Shown here in pieces: positions 12,165 to 23,240 of a DNA stretch of 64,000 nucleotides. The number at the start of each line of letters is the position of its first letter. The stretch's first letter is position 1. The position numbers and the translations under genes are program-made. The stretch comes from Escallonia rubra (taxonomy: Eukaryota; Streptophyta; Magnoliopsida; Escalloniales; Escalloniaceae), in assembly GCA_033065855.1 (NCBI GenBank), contig JAVXUO010002643.1, positions 186,001 to 250,000 of the forward strand, in the 5' to 3' direction. The notes beneath the pieces are model-generated. The model was given only the letters and a program-made list of their open reading frames with translations, was not told the origin of the DNA and ran no database searches.

Positions 12165-12345
12165 TATGCCGATGTGTCCGGAGGTGCGTGTCGCTGGGCA
12201 TCGGACACGTGTCCGGAGGCGTCGGACACGTGTCCAAAGGCGTCAGACACGTGTCGGTATGTGTCAGACACGTGTCGGTATGTGTCTGACCCGTGTCCGG
12301 AGGTGTTAGAAACGTATCGGACACCATATCGACACCCTATATGAG
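12165..12345. repeat. Palindromic GACACGTGTC array
   Basis: About six direct repeats of roughly 21 bp, most carrying the palindrome GGACACGTGTCC or a close variant with a G-box-like CACGTG core. The same array is present in copy 2 at 45195-45365. Possible roles are transposase or TNPA-like protein binding or a host bZIP/bHLH-responsive promoter; both are inferences. Confidence 0.88.
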
Positions 12346-12439
12346 GTGTCGGAATTGAGGTTGTTGAATGTGCATTAAATTTAGGTTAGTTAGGTTAATG
12401 CGACATTTTTAGCATGCACCCCCTGGAATCTAATCGTGG

Positions 12440-13455
12440 CTCCAGCGCTGGCTATAATTAGCCCTAATTAGTCCTGATTAACAATATTTTAGTAAATCAA
12501 TTAACCCTAATTAGCTCTAACGAGCCTAATTAGTTTTAATTAACCCTAAGAACCTGATAAAATTCAAATTAGCTGTAATTACCTCAAATTAGCCCAAATG
12601 AACCCAATTATGCGCATATTGATTGTAGTTAGCCTAATTAGTCATAATTTGCACTAACATAACCCAATTACGCCTAATTAGCGCTAGTTAGGACTAATCA
12701 ACACTACTCGGCACCATCAAAACCCTAATTAGGACTAAATAACCCTAATTAGTCCTAATCAACCCTAATTAGCTATAATTATTCGAAACTAGCCCTCACT
12801 AACATTAATTAGCTCTAACATAACCCAATTAAGCCTAATTAGCCCTAATTAGGACTAATCATCACTACTCGGCACAATTAAACCCTAATTAGTCATAATC
12901 AACCCTAATTAGCTATAATTATCCGAAACTAGCCCTCATTAACATTAATTAGCCCTAACATAACCCAATTAAGCCTAATTAGCCCTAATTAGGACTAATC
13001 ATCACTACTCGGCACAATTAAACCCTAATTAGGACTACATAACTCTAATTAGTCCTAATCAACCCTAGTCAGCTATAATCATCCGAAACTATCCCTCATT
13101 AACATTAATTAGCCCTAACATAACCCAATTAAGCCTAATTAGCCCTAATTAGGACTAATCATCACTACTCGGCACAATTAAACCCTAATTAGGACTACAT
13201 AACTCTAATTAGTCCTAATCAACCCTAGTCAGCTATAATCATCCGAAACTATCCCTCATTAACATTAATTAGCCCTAACATAACCCAATTAAGCCTAATT
13301 AGCCCTAATTAGGACTAATCATCACTACTCGGCACAATTAAACCCTAATTAGTCATAAACCCTAATTAGCTATAATTATCCGAAACTAGCCCTCATTAAC
13401 ATTAATTAGCCCTAACATAACCCAATTAAGCCTAATTAGCCCTAATTAGCCCTTG
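12440..13455. repeat. About 160-bp tandem repeat (AATTAG-rich) inside CACTA-1
   Basis: Built from short AATTAGCCCTAATTAGGACTAAT-like words arranged into a higher-order unit. The marker ACTACTCGGCAC recurs near 12704, 12865, 13005, 13165 and 13325, giving a unit of about 160 bp with one 140-bp copy. Copy 2 has only about two units (44630-45000). Confidence 0.9.
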
Positions 13456-13556
13456 TACATCCCATAATTACTCCATGTTGCCCAGAGATGGTTCAATTAC
13501 TCGTTCTTTACAAACCCTGCCTTCTTTATATTAATTGTTGTTTTGAGAAGTCCATT

Positions 13557-13582
13557 GGCAACGAGATGGTTCAACTCGTTGC
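13557..13582. repeat. Small perfect hairpin
   Basis: GGCAACGAG and CTCGTTGCC arms (9 bp) with an 8-bp loop, conserved with one change in copy 2 near 44502-44527. Confidence 0.75.
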
Positions 13583-13723
13583 CAACGAGTTCTATTTAAT
13601 GTGGAATTGATAACATATGCAACGATCATTCTGCAGTTTTGATATTTCGGAAAGATTCTTGCATATCTTATCAATTTCTGAACACATGCATGCATAAAAA
13701 CCCTTAGTTCCCGTTCAAAGGTA

Positions 13724-13752
13724 CTCATTACAAAGTAATGCCTTGTAATGAG
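13724..13752. repeat. Small perfect hairpin
   Basis: CTCATTACAA and TTGTAATGAG arms (10 bp) around a 9-bp loop, also present in copy 2 near 44332-44360. Confidence 0.75.
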
Positions 13753-13780
13753 CCTTTGGATGTCCAGTTTGGACAGTTTG

Positions 13781-14049
13781 GAAAAGCTAATTGTTTATAA
13801 AACAGTATTTTGACTCATGCTTTATGTTCTATGTCGTGGATATTTGGTACACGTTCTCGTGTGTTTCTCCGGGTGCATACAGATCTGGTGTTCTAACATC
13901 CGTCAAACCTTCCTGAGCAAGGTTAGATGAATGTTAGAACACCTAATCGATGTGGTGTACTTGGAGAAATGCGGGGAGGTGCTGCCGAATTTTCCACAGA
14001 CATCGGACTAAGCATGAGTTATTCACTGTTTTATAAACATGTGCTTTTC
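13781..14049. repeat. 269-bp foldback (imperfect palindrome) upstream of TNP2
   Basis: Two arms of about 130 nt centred at 13915 are imperfect reverse complements. Outer pairing is GAAAAGC with GCTTTTC, then TTTATAAAACAGT and ACTCATGCT blocks. The inner stem pairs GGTGTTCTAACAT with ATGTTAGAACACC, and AACCTT with AAGGTT at the tip. It ends 145 bp before the TNP2 ATG. Copy 2 keeps it at exactly the same length (44035-44303). A transcript through it would form a long hairpin RNA. Confidence 0.88.
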
Positions 14050-14194
14050 TGAATGGGATAGGACCACTACCTGTTCAAGAGTGGAGGGGAAATATGTAGA
14101 CGTGTTGTAACATTCATGCATTGATATTTACATCGGCAATGCTTAATCACTGGTCATTATTGAAGGTGGTATACAGTACGATAATTCAGTCGTC

Positions 14195-17100
14195 ATGTCA
14201 GTCGATCGAAGTTGGATGAAAAGGAAGAATGCTGAAGATTTTGAGTGTCGCGTTGACGAATTTCTCGACTTCGCTTATGCGCATCCTGCACATGTTGACC
14301 TTGATAAGATAAGGTGCCCGTGCGGTAGATGTGAGTTGTTGCACTGGAGAAAAAGAATTGAAGTAAAATGGCATCTTCGTCGGTACGGTTTTATGGGTGG
14401 ATACACAAGGTGGACGCAGCACGGGGAAACGATAGTATTGTCGTCCAACCTGGCTAGTCAAACTGAAGTTAGGGAGGAGGCACGATATGATTTCCGAGAT
14501 ATGATTATGGATGTTGGGCATGCTAATGTTGACTGGGGTAACGACAGGCCACAACCGCCGAACGAGGGGGCTCATCAGTTTTATGAGTTGTTGAGAGCTG
14601 CGGAAGAGCCGCTGTGGGATGGAGCTCCGAAACACACACGGCTGTCTGCGGTTAGTAGGTTATTACAGTTGAAATCAGACCACGGGCTGAGTGAGAAAGG
14701 TTTTAACGAGTTTGTTACCTTCATCAAAGAAATACTGCCCGAAAGTGAAAAGCTACCGCCGTCGTACTATGACGCGAAGAAGATGATGAGGAAACTTGGG
14801 TTGAGCTACGACCGGATAGATGCGTGCAATAACGATTGTGTATTATTCTGGAAAGAGAATAAGGATTTGTCATTATGTCCAGTATGTGATCATTCGAGGT
14901 ACAAACCGGACAAAGGGAAGAAGAAAAACATTGCATGGAAGATATTGCGATATTTCCCGGTCACACCACGGCTTCAGAGAATGTACTACTCCTCCAGTAC
15001 GGCTGAACATATGAGGGCTCACCGTGAGACTCGCAGCAACGATGCCGATGTGCTGACACACCCAGCTGATGGAGAGGCGTGGAAGGAGTTTGACCGCAGG
15101 CATCCAGTCTTTGCTCAGGAAGTTCGGAATGTTAGACTTGGTCTGGCAACCGATGGGTTCAACCCTTTCGGTCAGTCTACCACGCCTTACTCCTGTTGGC
15201 CTGTTATTATTGTCCCTTACAACCTTCCACCAGGCATGTGCATGAAGAAGCCGTATATGTTCTTGTCGTTGCTTATTCCGGGGCCGAAGAGTCCCGGTAA
15301 GGACATAGATGTGTATTTAAGGCCGTTGATTGATGAGTTAAAACAATTATGGAATCATGGAGTCGAAACATATGATGCATCCCTTAAACAAAATTTTCAG
15401 ATGAGGGCTGCTTTGATGTGGACTATACATGATTTCCCCGCATTGGGAATGACGTGTGGCTGGAGCACACATGGGAAGCTAGCATGCCCTGCTTGTATGG
15501 GCGTGAACCCCGGTCATACGTTAAAGCACGGCGGAAAGGCCTCGTGGTTCGGATGTCACCGTAAGCTTTTGCCACCGGGCCATCAGTTTCGTAGGCAGAA
15601 GGATAAATTTGACGGGACAATCGAGCGTGAGGTTGTCACGCTGGACTACCCATCTGGTGAAGAAGTACTCTCACACCTGGAGGCACTTGATACTGACATA
15701 CCACACGGTAAGGGTGTGCCGGATCAGAAGATTGCAGGGTTCGGGAAAGAGCACAACTGGAGAAAATTTTGTATCTTCTGGGAGTTAGCCTACTGGAGGA
15801 CGCTCGTTATCCGAAACAACATGGATGTGATGCATATTGAGAAGAACGTTTTTGATAATGTGTTCAACACAGTGATGAATGTCAAGGGCAAATCGAAAGA
15901 TCACCTTAAAGCGAGAAGGGATCTACAACAGTTGGGTGTACGCCGTGAATTGCATCCTCGGACAGTCAGTGGGAGGACCATACTTCCGAAAGCACCTTAC
16001 TGTCTAGACAAGAAACAAGTGGAGAAGGTCTGTCAGTGGGTTAAGAATTTGAAGCTTCCGGATGGGTTTGCGTCCAACATATCTCGTTGTTGCAATGTAT
16101 CGGAATGCAAGTTCCAAGGGATGAAGAGTCACGACTGCCACGTATTCATGGAGAGATTCATTCCTATTGCCTTCCGGGGACTGTTGCCACGGGTTGTTTG
16201 CGAGACTTTGACTGAATTATCTCATTTCTTTCGAGATATATGCTCTTCTACGATCCGGGTGAGTAACATGGAAGTGCTTGAGAAGAACATTGTGGTGACG
16301 ATTTGCAAGCTGGAGAAAATCTTCCCACCTTCGTTCTTTGATTCAATGGAGCATCTGCCTGTTCACTTGGCATATGAAGCTAAGATGGGTGGACCCGTGC
16401 AATATCGGTGGATGTATCCCTTCGAGAGGTAATCCTTAAATTGTTACAGTTGTTCGTTTACACTTAATGCGACATCTGTTATCATTGATATTCCACCTAA
16501 CTCGATTCCCTAAACTTCTAGGTTCATGTTCCATTTAAAGAAAAAAGTCCGTAATAAGGCTCGGGTTGAGGGCTCAATTGCGGAGGCTTACGTAATGGAA
16601 GAACTTGTAAACTTTTGTAGTCAATATTTCGGTTCGGATGTTGGTACAAGGTTAAATCAACTAGGCCGAAATGATCCCGGAGCAAGCACAAATTTGGAAG
16701 GGCAATTGTCAATATTCAAGCAGTCAGGTAGTCCGTTCGGCCGAACGTATACTCGATGGCTAACAGATGAAGAGTACAGTGCTGCAACAATATATGCCCT
16801 TCTAAATTGCGATGAAGTTTCGGCATTCGTTGAGTAAGTTAAAGTCTTAATTCACTTACATTGCTGTACATAATTGAAAGTGTGTTTAGCGAGTTAAATG
16901 CATATTGGTTTGCAGTGAGTTCGATGCGGAATCTTTAATCACTGATCCCGCTGGACTTGAATCTCATCGGAAATCACAATTTGTACAGTGGTTCAAAATC
17001 CGTGTAAGATTATTTAACGAAATTATATTATGTGTTATATACAGTTCTGTGGCCAATTAGTATACTGATTTATCCTTAATTTTTACCGTCATCTACAATA

Positions 17101-17851
17101 GGTTCAGTCAATGGATAGACCAGTGGCCTCCTGCTTGAAATTACTAGCCGAAGGCCCTAACAAACAAACATCCTGTTACGGAGGCTATATCATCAACGGG
17201 TTTAGGTTTAACGTAAAAGATGATGACCGAACAAAACAAACCCAAAACAGTGGAGTCTTGGTCAACGGCGACTGTTATGCCGAGAATTGCATGGATTTTT
17301 ACGGAGAGCTAGATGAGATTGTTGAGCTAACATATCTGGGTTCCCAAAACCGCCTGGTAATGTTCAAGTGTACGTGGTTCGATGTCACATGCAGCAGAGG
17401 AATCCGTGTTAGCTCTCAAGGGATTGTAGATGTCAATGTCAAGTCAAGACTTGCATCAGACGAGCCCTTTGTGTTTGCTAGTCAAGCTGTACAAGTCTTT
17501 TACGCGGAGGACGTCGCCAATCCCAAATCTCATTGGTATACAACTATCAAGTCCAAGAAATTGCCCGTGACATATGACAGTGAGCTAGACTCCTTTCAAG
17601 CCGACCAACCACGTGTCTTGTTCCCTGTTGAGGTCAACAACGAGGAGGACGATCTTCCTCTTCCAACAACACTTCTTGTGGGAGAAGAAGTCGTAGATGA
17701 TGACGCGGAAGATGTTGAAAGTGTTGGAGATGATGTGACCGAGTCTACTGATGAAGAGGATGAATTAGAAGATGAAGAGGACGACGAGTCCCACGAAGAA
17801 GAGGGCGACGAGGATAGTGATGAAGATGATTCGCAAACTGAAAATGATTGA
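14195..17851 (+). CDS. TNP2-type CACTA transposase, open reading across four exons
   Basis: Predicted to cut and move CACTA elements by binding DNA at their ends. Exons 14195-16428, 16522-16833, 16916-17003 and 17102-17851 have GT/AG borders and join in frame to 1,128 codons including the stop. Residues 1-80 form a transposase-associated domain with a CPCGRC cluster at 41-46. The TNP2 core follows with LATDGFNPFG (Asp320), a HDFPALG motif (Asp413) and DVMHIEKNVFDN (Glu549), acidic residues that are candidates for the DDE site. A DUF4218-like region covers about 650-850 (LPRVVCETL to RWMYPFERF), followed by a DUF4216-like domain and a long Asp/Glu-rich tail. No stop or frameshift is seen, so it may be functional. 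In copy 2 most of this gene is deleted. Confidence 0.93.
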
Positions 17852-17931
17852 CTTGTAATGTTGTAACATCACGGGAAAAATGTAGTAACATTTTAGAACT
17901 TGGTGTTTATTGATGTGTTTTTGCACATCCG

Positions 17932-17934
<3 letters not shown>

Positions 17935-17967
<33 letters not shown>
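17935..17967. repeat. (AT)n microsatellite
   Basis: About 15 AT units between the two CACTA genes. The matching site in copy 2 (43461-43475) is much shorter, so it has changed length since the copies separated. Confidence 0.9.
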
Positions 17968-17970
<3 letters not shown>

Positions 17971-18012
17971 CCGATGATGATTTATGCCTAAATTATTGTT
18001 TTTCACGTGTTA

Positions 18013-19674
18013 ATGTCTTTGTATATAATCTATATGAAGTCAGATATGGATAGGATACGGGCTATTCGTGGCCGGGCTGGACGCCGAGCTGCTTCCTCCC
18101 CGGTTAGTCCCACCTCGTCATTGCCTACTGATGACGAGGCACAGAGTGATCGCGGACAGCCATCGGGGGCCCAGCCCCAGCTGTCGCCGTCACCGTCGCC
18201 CCAGCCATCGCCGTCGCCCCAGCCGTCTCCATCTTCCGTGGGTTCTACCTCAGGTATAGTTGATAACGGTGTTTCCTACATTTTCGCTAGCCTTATATTT
18301 GAACTGTATTAATGTCTGTGTTTTGTAGGATCTCGACGAGGCCGTGGTCCGACACGCGGGGTACGCATCGACCCCCAGCGTAAACAGAGAGTTACGCTCA
18401 CGCAGGAGGGCCTGTAAGTACTAAAAATATCACCTCATGCCTTATGTTTAAAATTTTTGGGTGTTAATTTATATTTGAACTGTATTAATTAATTTAATTA
18501 CTTCTTTGGCAGGATCCTGGAGAATATGGCGAGGACGAAGATCGGCGTTCTTGTGAAGGGCCGATTCTTCGAGCCACGCCTGTACTGGAAGGAATGGGAT
18601 GCCGCTGCGAGGGAGGCCCTATGGGAGGAGTGGCTGGTACGGTGAAGTATTTTTTTCAGCGTTAGTAAATGTTAAATTACAGTTTGTTTTATGTTGTTAA
18701 TTTGTGTTATTGAATGCATTACAGGAGGGGTTCACGTTTGATACGCCTGAGCAGCAGGGACTGGGGCAGCAGGCTTTCTTTGCCTACATCGGCAAGAATT
18801 ACCGCCGATGGCTCCACGATGCACGGGACCGGGCGAAGAGGGCGCTGCCCGCGGGTGCCCCGATGACGGACATGACGAAATATCCCCCACATTGGATATC
18901 TCACCGTGTATGGGGGGAGATGATAGATCGGTGGGCTGCGGATCCAGGTTGGGACGCCAAGAGTAAGAGCGGGGCTGAGAACAGACAGAACAGAGATCCG
19001 ACGCACACGGGGGGGTCGGTGCCACACGACATCGTCCGACATATGAACGCGGTCGAGCACCCGGATCTAGAGGAGGATGAGGTCATAGCTCTGACCTATA
19101 CTCAGACGCACGTGCGGAAGAAGGACAAGGACGAGACGCACCAGGCGGGCGACTATATTTCAGATATTGCCCGGCGGATCGATGTGAGTCAATTTATTTA
19201 AGTTAATCTTTTTCTTTCTATCCTCGATGTCTGTTTCGTTAATTAATGCCCTAACATATCGTTAAACCACTATTTTTGCAGGCCTCGTATGAACAGCTAA
19301 GGGGGTCCGAGCAGCAGTCCGGACAGCCATCAGCGTCCACTAGTACGGCTGCGAGTACTGGGGGGTTGAAGCGATGGCTGGATACGCCGGAGGTCGTGAA
19401 TCGGCCGAAAGGCCGCATACGCGGCCTGCCTAGCACGACTCCTCGTGCCGTGATAGGAGCGTCCTCACCCCCTGCTGCCCCTCCACAGACACCGGCTCCT
19501 CGGCCTCAGTTGCACGAGGAGGATATCGAGCGCATTGCTACAGTGGTGTGTACTAGCTTCCCCCCCCCCCCCCCCCGCGCCCGGGTTGTACTCTTCTCCC
19601 CTCTCCTAACCGGCTATCTCCGGTTCCCGGCTTGTACATGTATTAGTTTCTTTTATAATAAATATTTTTTATAA
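18013..19674 (+). CDS. TNPA-like second CACTA protein (Ptta/En/Spm family, Transposase_24-like), altered C-terminus
   Basis: Exons 18013-18253, 18329-18413, 18513-18636, 18725-19183 and 19282-19674 join in frame. The N-terminus is Ser/Pro-rich (SPSPQPSPS), followed by a basic segment (GSRRGRGPTRG) and the conserved core around YIGKNYRRWLHDARDRAK, YPPHWISHRVW and HTGGSVPHDIVRHM. Compared with copy 2, about 111 bp are missing after the codons for IERIATVV (near 19550), replaced by two bases. The frame then runs into a poly-C tract and gives an unrelated tail to the stop at 19674, so the last 29 normal residues are lost. In En/Spm the second protein binds subterminal repeats; that role here is inferred. 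Confidence 0.82.
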
Positions 19675-19784
19675 TTGATTATATATATTTTTTCTGTATT
19701 TCGCTTATTGCGCGTTGTTGTTGAGAATTGTATTTCTGTACAGGTTTAGGTAATTGAAAAAAAAAATTTAAAAAAAAATATTGA

Positions 19785-20176
19785 CTTTTGGCGACGGATT
19801 TATTCCGTCGCTAAAATATTCCTTTCAATTAAATATTTAGCGACGGAATATTCCGTCGCTAAATAAGCTATTTAGCGACGGAATATTCCGTCGCTAAATA
19901 TTTAATCCGTCGCTAATTGGACAAAAAATAAAATAAATTAAAATTTTAAAAATATAATTAGCGACGGATATTCCGTCGCTAATGAAAAATAAATCCGTCG
20001 GTAAAAATCACATATTTAGCGACGGATTTAAAAATTCCGTCGCTAAATTATTAGTGACGGGCTTTTATACGAGGGATTTTTAGCGACGGTGAATCCGTCG
20101 CTAATTCCTTTAGCGACTGATTTTGGGCTTTTAGCGACGGATTTCCCCGTCGCTAAAAGTCTGTTTTCTTGTAGTG
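19785..20176. repeat. CACTA-1 3' terminal and subterminal repeats
   Basis: Dense inverted copies of TTTAGCGACGGAATATTCCGTC-like units up to the terminal TTTTCTTGTAGTG. Many adjacent copies pair as short perfect palindromes. Confidence 0.92.
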
Positions 20177-20179
20177 GTT

Positions 20180-20533
20180 ATATTCGTCAAGATGATCACT
20201 GATCGATGTACCTTCTTTCATCCGAAGAGTATACAGCCGTTGCTTTAAATACATGCGATTTGTCAGAAACTTCGTCATGTATAAGCTCTCCAATTTCAGC
20301 CACAATCCAGCTGCAATTGTTTCCTAAGAAACCTTTCGCAACACATTTTTGGCTAAACATAGTAGCAGAGCACTATGGGCTCTCTCCAACATGTCTTCTT
20401 TTTTGTCAGCAAACATCGTATCAGGAAGCCCTTGTTTCCCTTTTAACGGTTTTAACAACCCTTGCTGAATTAGAACATCACACATCTTTATCCTCCATAA
20501 GCTAAAATAGTTTGATCCATCAAACGTCTCCAA
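20180..20533 (-). pseudogene. Copia-1 gag N-terminus, cut by CACTA-1
   Basis: Minus-strand start METFDGSNYFSLWRIKMCDV is a typical Copia gag N-terminus (DUF4219/UBN2 type). It continues toward 20180 with a frameshift and is then interrupted by the CACTA insertion; the rest is at 9657-10193. Confidence 0.88.
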
Positions 20534-20595
20534 ATCATACTTCGTCGAAGTATTTGGCGCTATTACAAGGTGCTTTCAATCTACCGTGAACCTCA

Positions 20596-20607
20596 GCTCT
20601 GATACCA
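20596..20607 (-). promoter_or_regulatory. Copia-1 primer-binding site
   Basis: Reads TGGTATCAGAGC on the minus strand, matching the 3' end of plant initiator tRNA-Met, 2 bp from the 5' LTR. Confidence 0.93.
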
Positions 20608-20609
20608 CT

Positions 20610-21065
20610 TGTTAAAAGATACACTAGATTTCGCACCAAGTATTAAAGAACAGAATTGAAAAATAATAACATAAAATAGAGATACACAAGATTTACGTGG
20701 TTCGGTGAAAGCCTACTCCACGGTGGTAGCAACGATTTTACTATGTTTGTCACTGGAGATTACAGACCTTTGTCTCTCTCTACAAACCCTATCAAAGAAT
20801 GACTCTTCTCTCTTGTCCTACTCAAAGAATGACTCTTCTCTTTTTGACCTAGTCAAAGAAGGAATCTTCCTCTCTTTTTTTCTTGTATGTACTTCAAACA
20901 CAATACAAGACAACACATATATACTTAGAGATAAGTAGTGACTTTCTCTAAATAAGCAATGTGGGATAAGACTTGTATACTTAGGGTCAAGTTGTAACCT
21001 TCTCTGAATAACCGATGTGGGACACCTACACATTCCGGGTTTTTTATCCAAGACATATTATCATA
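20610..21065 (-). repeat. Copia-1 5' LTR
   Basis: 456 bp, starts TGTTAAAAG and ends ATTATCATA (terminal CA mutated to TA), directly followed by TSD CTTCC. Confidence 0.92.
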
Positions 21066-21070
21066 CTTCC

Positions 21071-21235
21071 TCCATTTATGCTGTTGAATCTCTTGCACGT
21101 GACATGCTTGTTTAGACATGTCAATGTTGCATCAATCAACAAGTATTATAGTCAATTGCAAATTCAGCACAAGCTAAACCTGTGTGTAGAAGCCAAACAC
21201 CCCAAGCCTTTTAAATATATGTGAAATGGAATACA
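21071..21235 (+). pseudogene. Old Copia remnant, right part (GAG-pre-integrase piece)
   Basis: Degenerate text on the plus strand resembles a pre-integrase domain (RHVNVASI, NLCVEAKHPKPFK). It continues the remnant at 3000-5192 across the Copia-1 insertion. Confidence 0.65.
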
Positions 21236-21694
21236 TAGCTATTAGAGCTCATCCATAGCCACTTAGCTGACTTGAAGAACACTACTAGTAGAGGAAATAA
21301 ACTTTGTAGTTGGTGTATCTCCTGCCTGGTGTATCTCCTCAAATCAAAAGAGAATCATAGAATTGAACTATTAAAGTGTATCAAAGACGAGAATCAGAGG
21401 TAATTAGTGAAAGAAGATGAGGTTAGAGAAAGATTGAGAGAGCTAGTTAACAGAGAAATTGATGATAACTTGTGCGAACTAGATGACTTATTTGATGATA
21501 TTACTTGGTGATTCGGTTCGTAGAATCACAACATACGAAATAAAAAGTGAAGAAATCATTAAAAAGGATAAAATTCGGGAAGGCTATTCGACAAAATGGT
21601 ATTCAGTACTAAGGTCTTGAGATGCTTAGCTGATGTAGACATACATGTGATGACTATGTAGTTTAACAAATCTTGTATAGTTTGAAAATGCCTC

Positions 21695-21945
21695 TGTAAC
21701 GCACTGTTAAATTTTTGTAGTACGTTCATTTATCGTAAACAATTAATTTTGCTTTTTTTTTGTAATATTACAAAATTTTAGGTAAACTTTGAAAAATATC
21801 TAAAGTTGAAGGTGTTTTGGTAAATTTTCTTTTAAGGTATATAAGGGGCCGGTTCAGATCTACCGGTCCACCTGTGATCTGGTCATCCACTAGAAGTTGT
21901 GAACGGTCCAGATTGGATATTTTTGCACTAACCGCTACACTTTGT
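21695..21945. mobile_element. Short unknown insertion in the LINE remnant
   Basis: Separates consecutive pieces of the LINE. Its ends read TGTAACGCA and, on the right, ACCGCTACA, short imperfect inverted repeats. No convincing TSD, so the class is open and borders are approximate. Confidence 0.45.
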
Positions 21946-22754
21946 AGTGGTAGAGAGGGGATGAAGTTTATGAGTCAAAGGATGAAGCTTTTGGAGAGGG
22001 TGTTGAATGTATACTAAGAAGAGAGACTAAATATATGAGAATCAAATTTCTAGAGACTAAAATATATGAGAATCAAATTGCTATCTCCTGGGAAATCTAT
22101 GATGGAAACTATTTTTAATGTTCCAACGCAAGTTATGTGGTGGGATCTATAGGGGAATGGAGCACCTATCAAGTATGTTGATGTGATTAAGGATATTTAT
22201 GATCAAGTGAGTAGCTACTAGATTGGGAACAACTGATGGAATGACTAGGAGTTTGCAAGAACAATTGGACTTCACCAAGTTTTAGCTTTAAGCCTATATA
22301 TCTTTACTTTGGTGATAGACGAGCTTCCTTGGAATATCTGGGATAACATCCCGTGGTGTACGTCATTTGTAGATGATGTAGTTCGAAATCACGAGACTGG
22401 ATTATGACTAAATGTCAACTTAGAATTATGTAGAAGTACTTTAGAATCCAAAGGTGTTGGGTTAAACCTGGAATGCAATTTTAGTAACAGTAGGAGGAGG
22501 CCGAGGGAGATAGTAACAAAGGATGGTCAACAAGTACCTAAGAAGTGCATCTCTATATATCTTGGACTACTAGTGCTCATGGAAGGATATCTTGACGAGG
22601 ACATTGCCTATGGGATAATAGCGCGTAGGATAAATTGGAGGTCTATTTATGTGGTGTACATCATTCCTCTCTAAGTTGAAGGGAAGTTTCTATAGGACGA
22701 TAGCAAGACCAACATATATAGTGTTGTGTCGTTTAGACTATTAGGCAACTAATA

Positions 22755-23240
22755 CTGTGTTTGGTTATCCAATTCATCCAATTACAACTGATTTGGTTTA
22801 GAGTAAATGAAAATTTTCGTTTGTTTATCCAATTATAATGGTTTTCACAATCTCCTTTTTATACCCAAAATCCTACTACCATTTCAAAACCAAACAATTA
22901 ACCTCACAATTCCTCTCTCACAACTAGCATACTCTCCTCTCTGTCTTCTTCTTTTAGTAATGTAGTCGGAATGCATTTCCTTTTTCATATAGGAACCAAA
23001 GTTAGTTATTTTTCATTTCATGACTATCCGTTTATTTCTGCAAGTGTGCTCTTAGATGTGCATTTCTTATTTTTTTTCATAAACAAATACGTGCGTATAT
23101 GGATTTGATATCCAAACAAAGCTCTGTTGAATGTTAAACTCAAGTTTGCTAACCAAACAATAAAATTGAGTAAAATAGAATCTTTTCAACAAATTCATAA
23201 ATGAAAATCAAATACAAAGATTTTTTATAACCAAATAAAG
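22755..23240. mobile_element. MITE-like insertion in the LINE remnant
   Basis: About 490 bp AT-rich sequence with ends CTGTGTTTGGTTAT and ATAACCAAATAAAGC, imperfect inverted repeats of the TTTGGTTAT type seen in Tourist-like and hAT-like MITEs. It interrupts the LINE frame. The TSD is unclear (TAA occurs next to each end). Confidence 0.55.

Larger units (their letters stand above)
10197..20176 (+). mobile_element. CACTA copy 1 (En/Spm superfamily), near-complete DNA transposon
   Basis: 9,980 bp with 13-bp terminal inverted repeats CACTACAAGAAAA and a perfect 3-bp TSD GTT at 10194-10196 and 20177-20179. Subterminal arrays of TTAGCGACGGA-type repeats lie at both ends. Two genes are on the plus strand: a TNP2 transposase (14195-17851) and a TNPA-like gene (18013-19674). 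The leader contains telomere-like repeats, a GACACGTGTC array, a roughly 160-bp tandem repeat and a 269-bp foldback, all shared with copy 2 at 41172-47902. It inserted into Copia-1 gag, so it is younger than Copia-1. TNP2 is open; the TNPA-like C-terminus is damaged. Confidence 0.96.
5198..21065 (-). mobile_element. Copia-1: complete but dead Ty1/Copia LTR retrotransposon, host to two nested elements
   Basis: LTRs at 5198-5653 and 20610-21065 flank an internal region on the minus strand. The 5-bp TSD CTTCC is intact at 5193-5197 and 21066-21070. A primer-binding site matching initiator tRNA-Met (GCTCTGATACCA on the plus strand, 20596-20607) lies 2 bp inside the right (5') LTR. A polypurine tract (plus AATCTCCACATT, 5654-5665) abuts the left LTR. 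After removing the hAT (6390-7297 plus 8 bp) and the CACTA (10197-20176 plus 3 bp), the element is about 4.97 kb, normal for Copia. The LTRs differ at roughly 35 positions by eye, so the insertion is old. Confidence 0.93.

Noticed and set aside
12045-12344. ORFs on both strands rich in Asp-Thr or Ser-Asp repeats
   Set aside because: They are the GACACGTGTC minisatellite read in several frames, with the same pattern on both strands; no gene context.
12440-13455. Regular repeats resembling a CRISPR array
   Set aside because: Units are about 160 bp made of short degenerate words, without identical repeats separated by unique spacers, and lie inside a plant transposon.
13781-14049. Annotating the foldback as a microRNA gene
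   Set aside because: Length and pairing allow it, but no mature sequence or small-RNA evidence can be read from DNA alone; kept as a foldback only.
14198-15103. Antisense ORFs opposite TNP2
   Set aside because: Shadow frames of a long, conserved coding exon; no domain.
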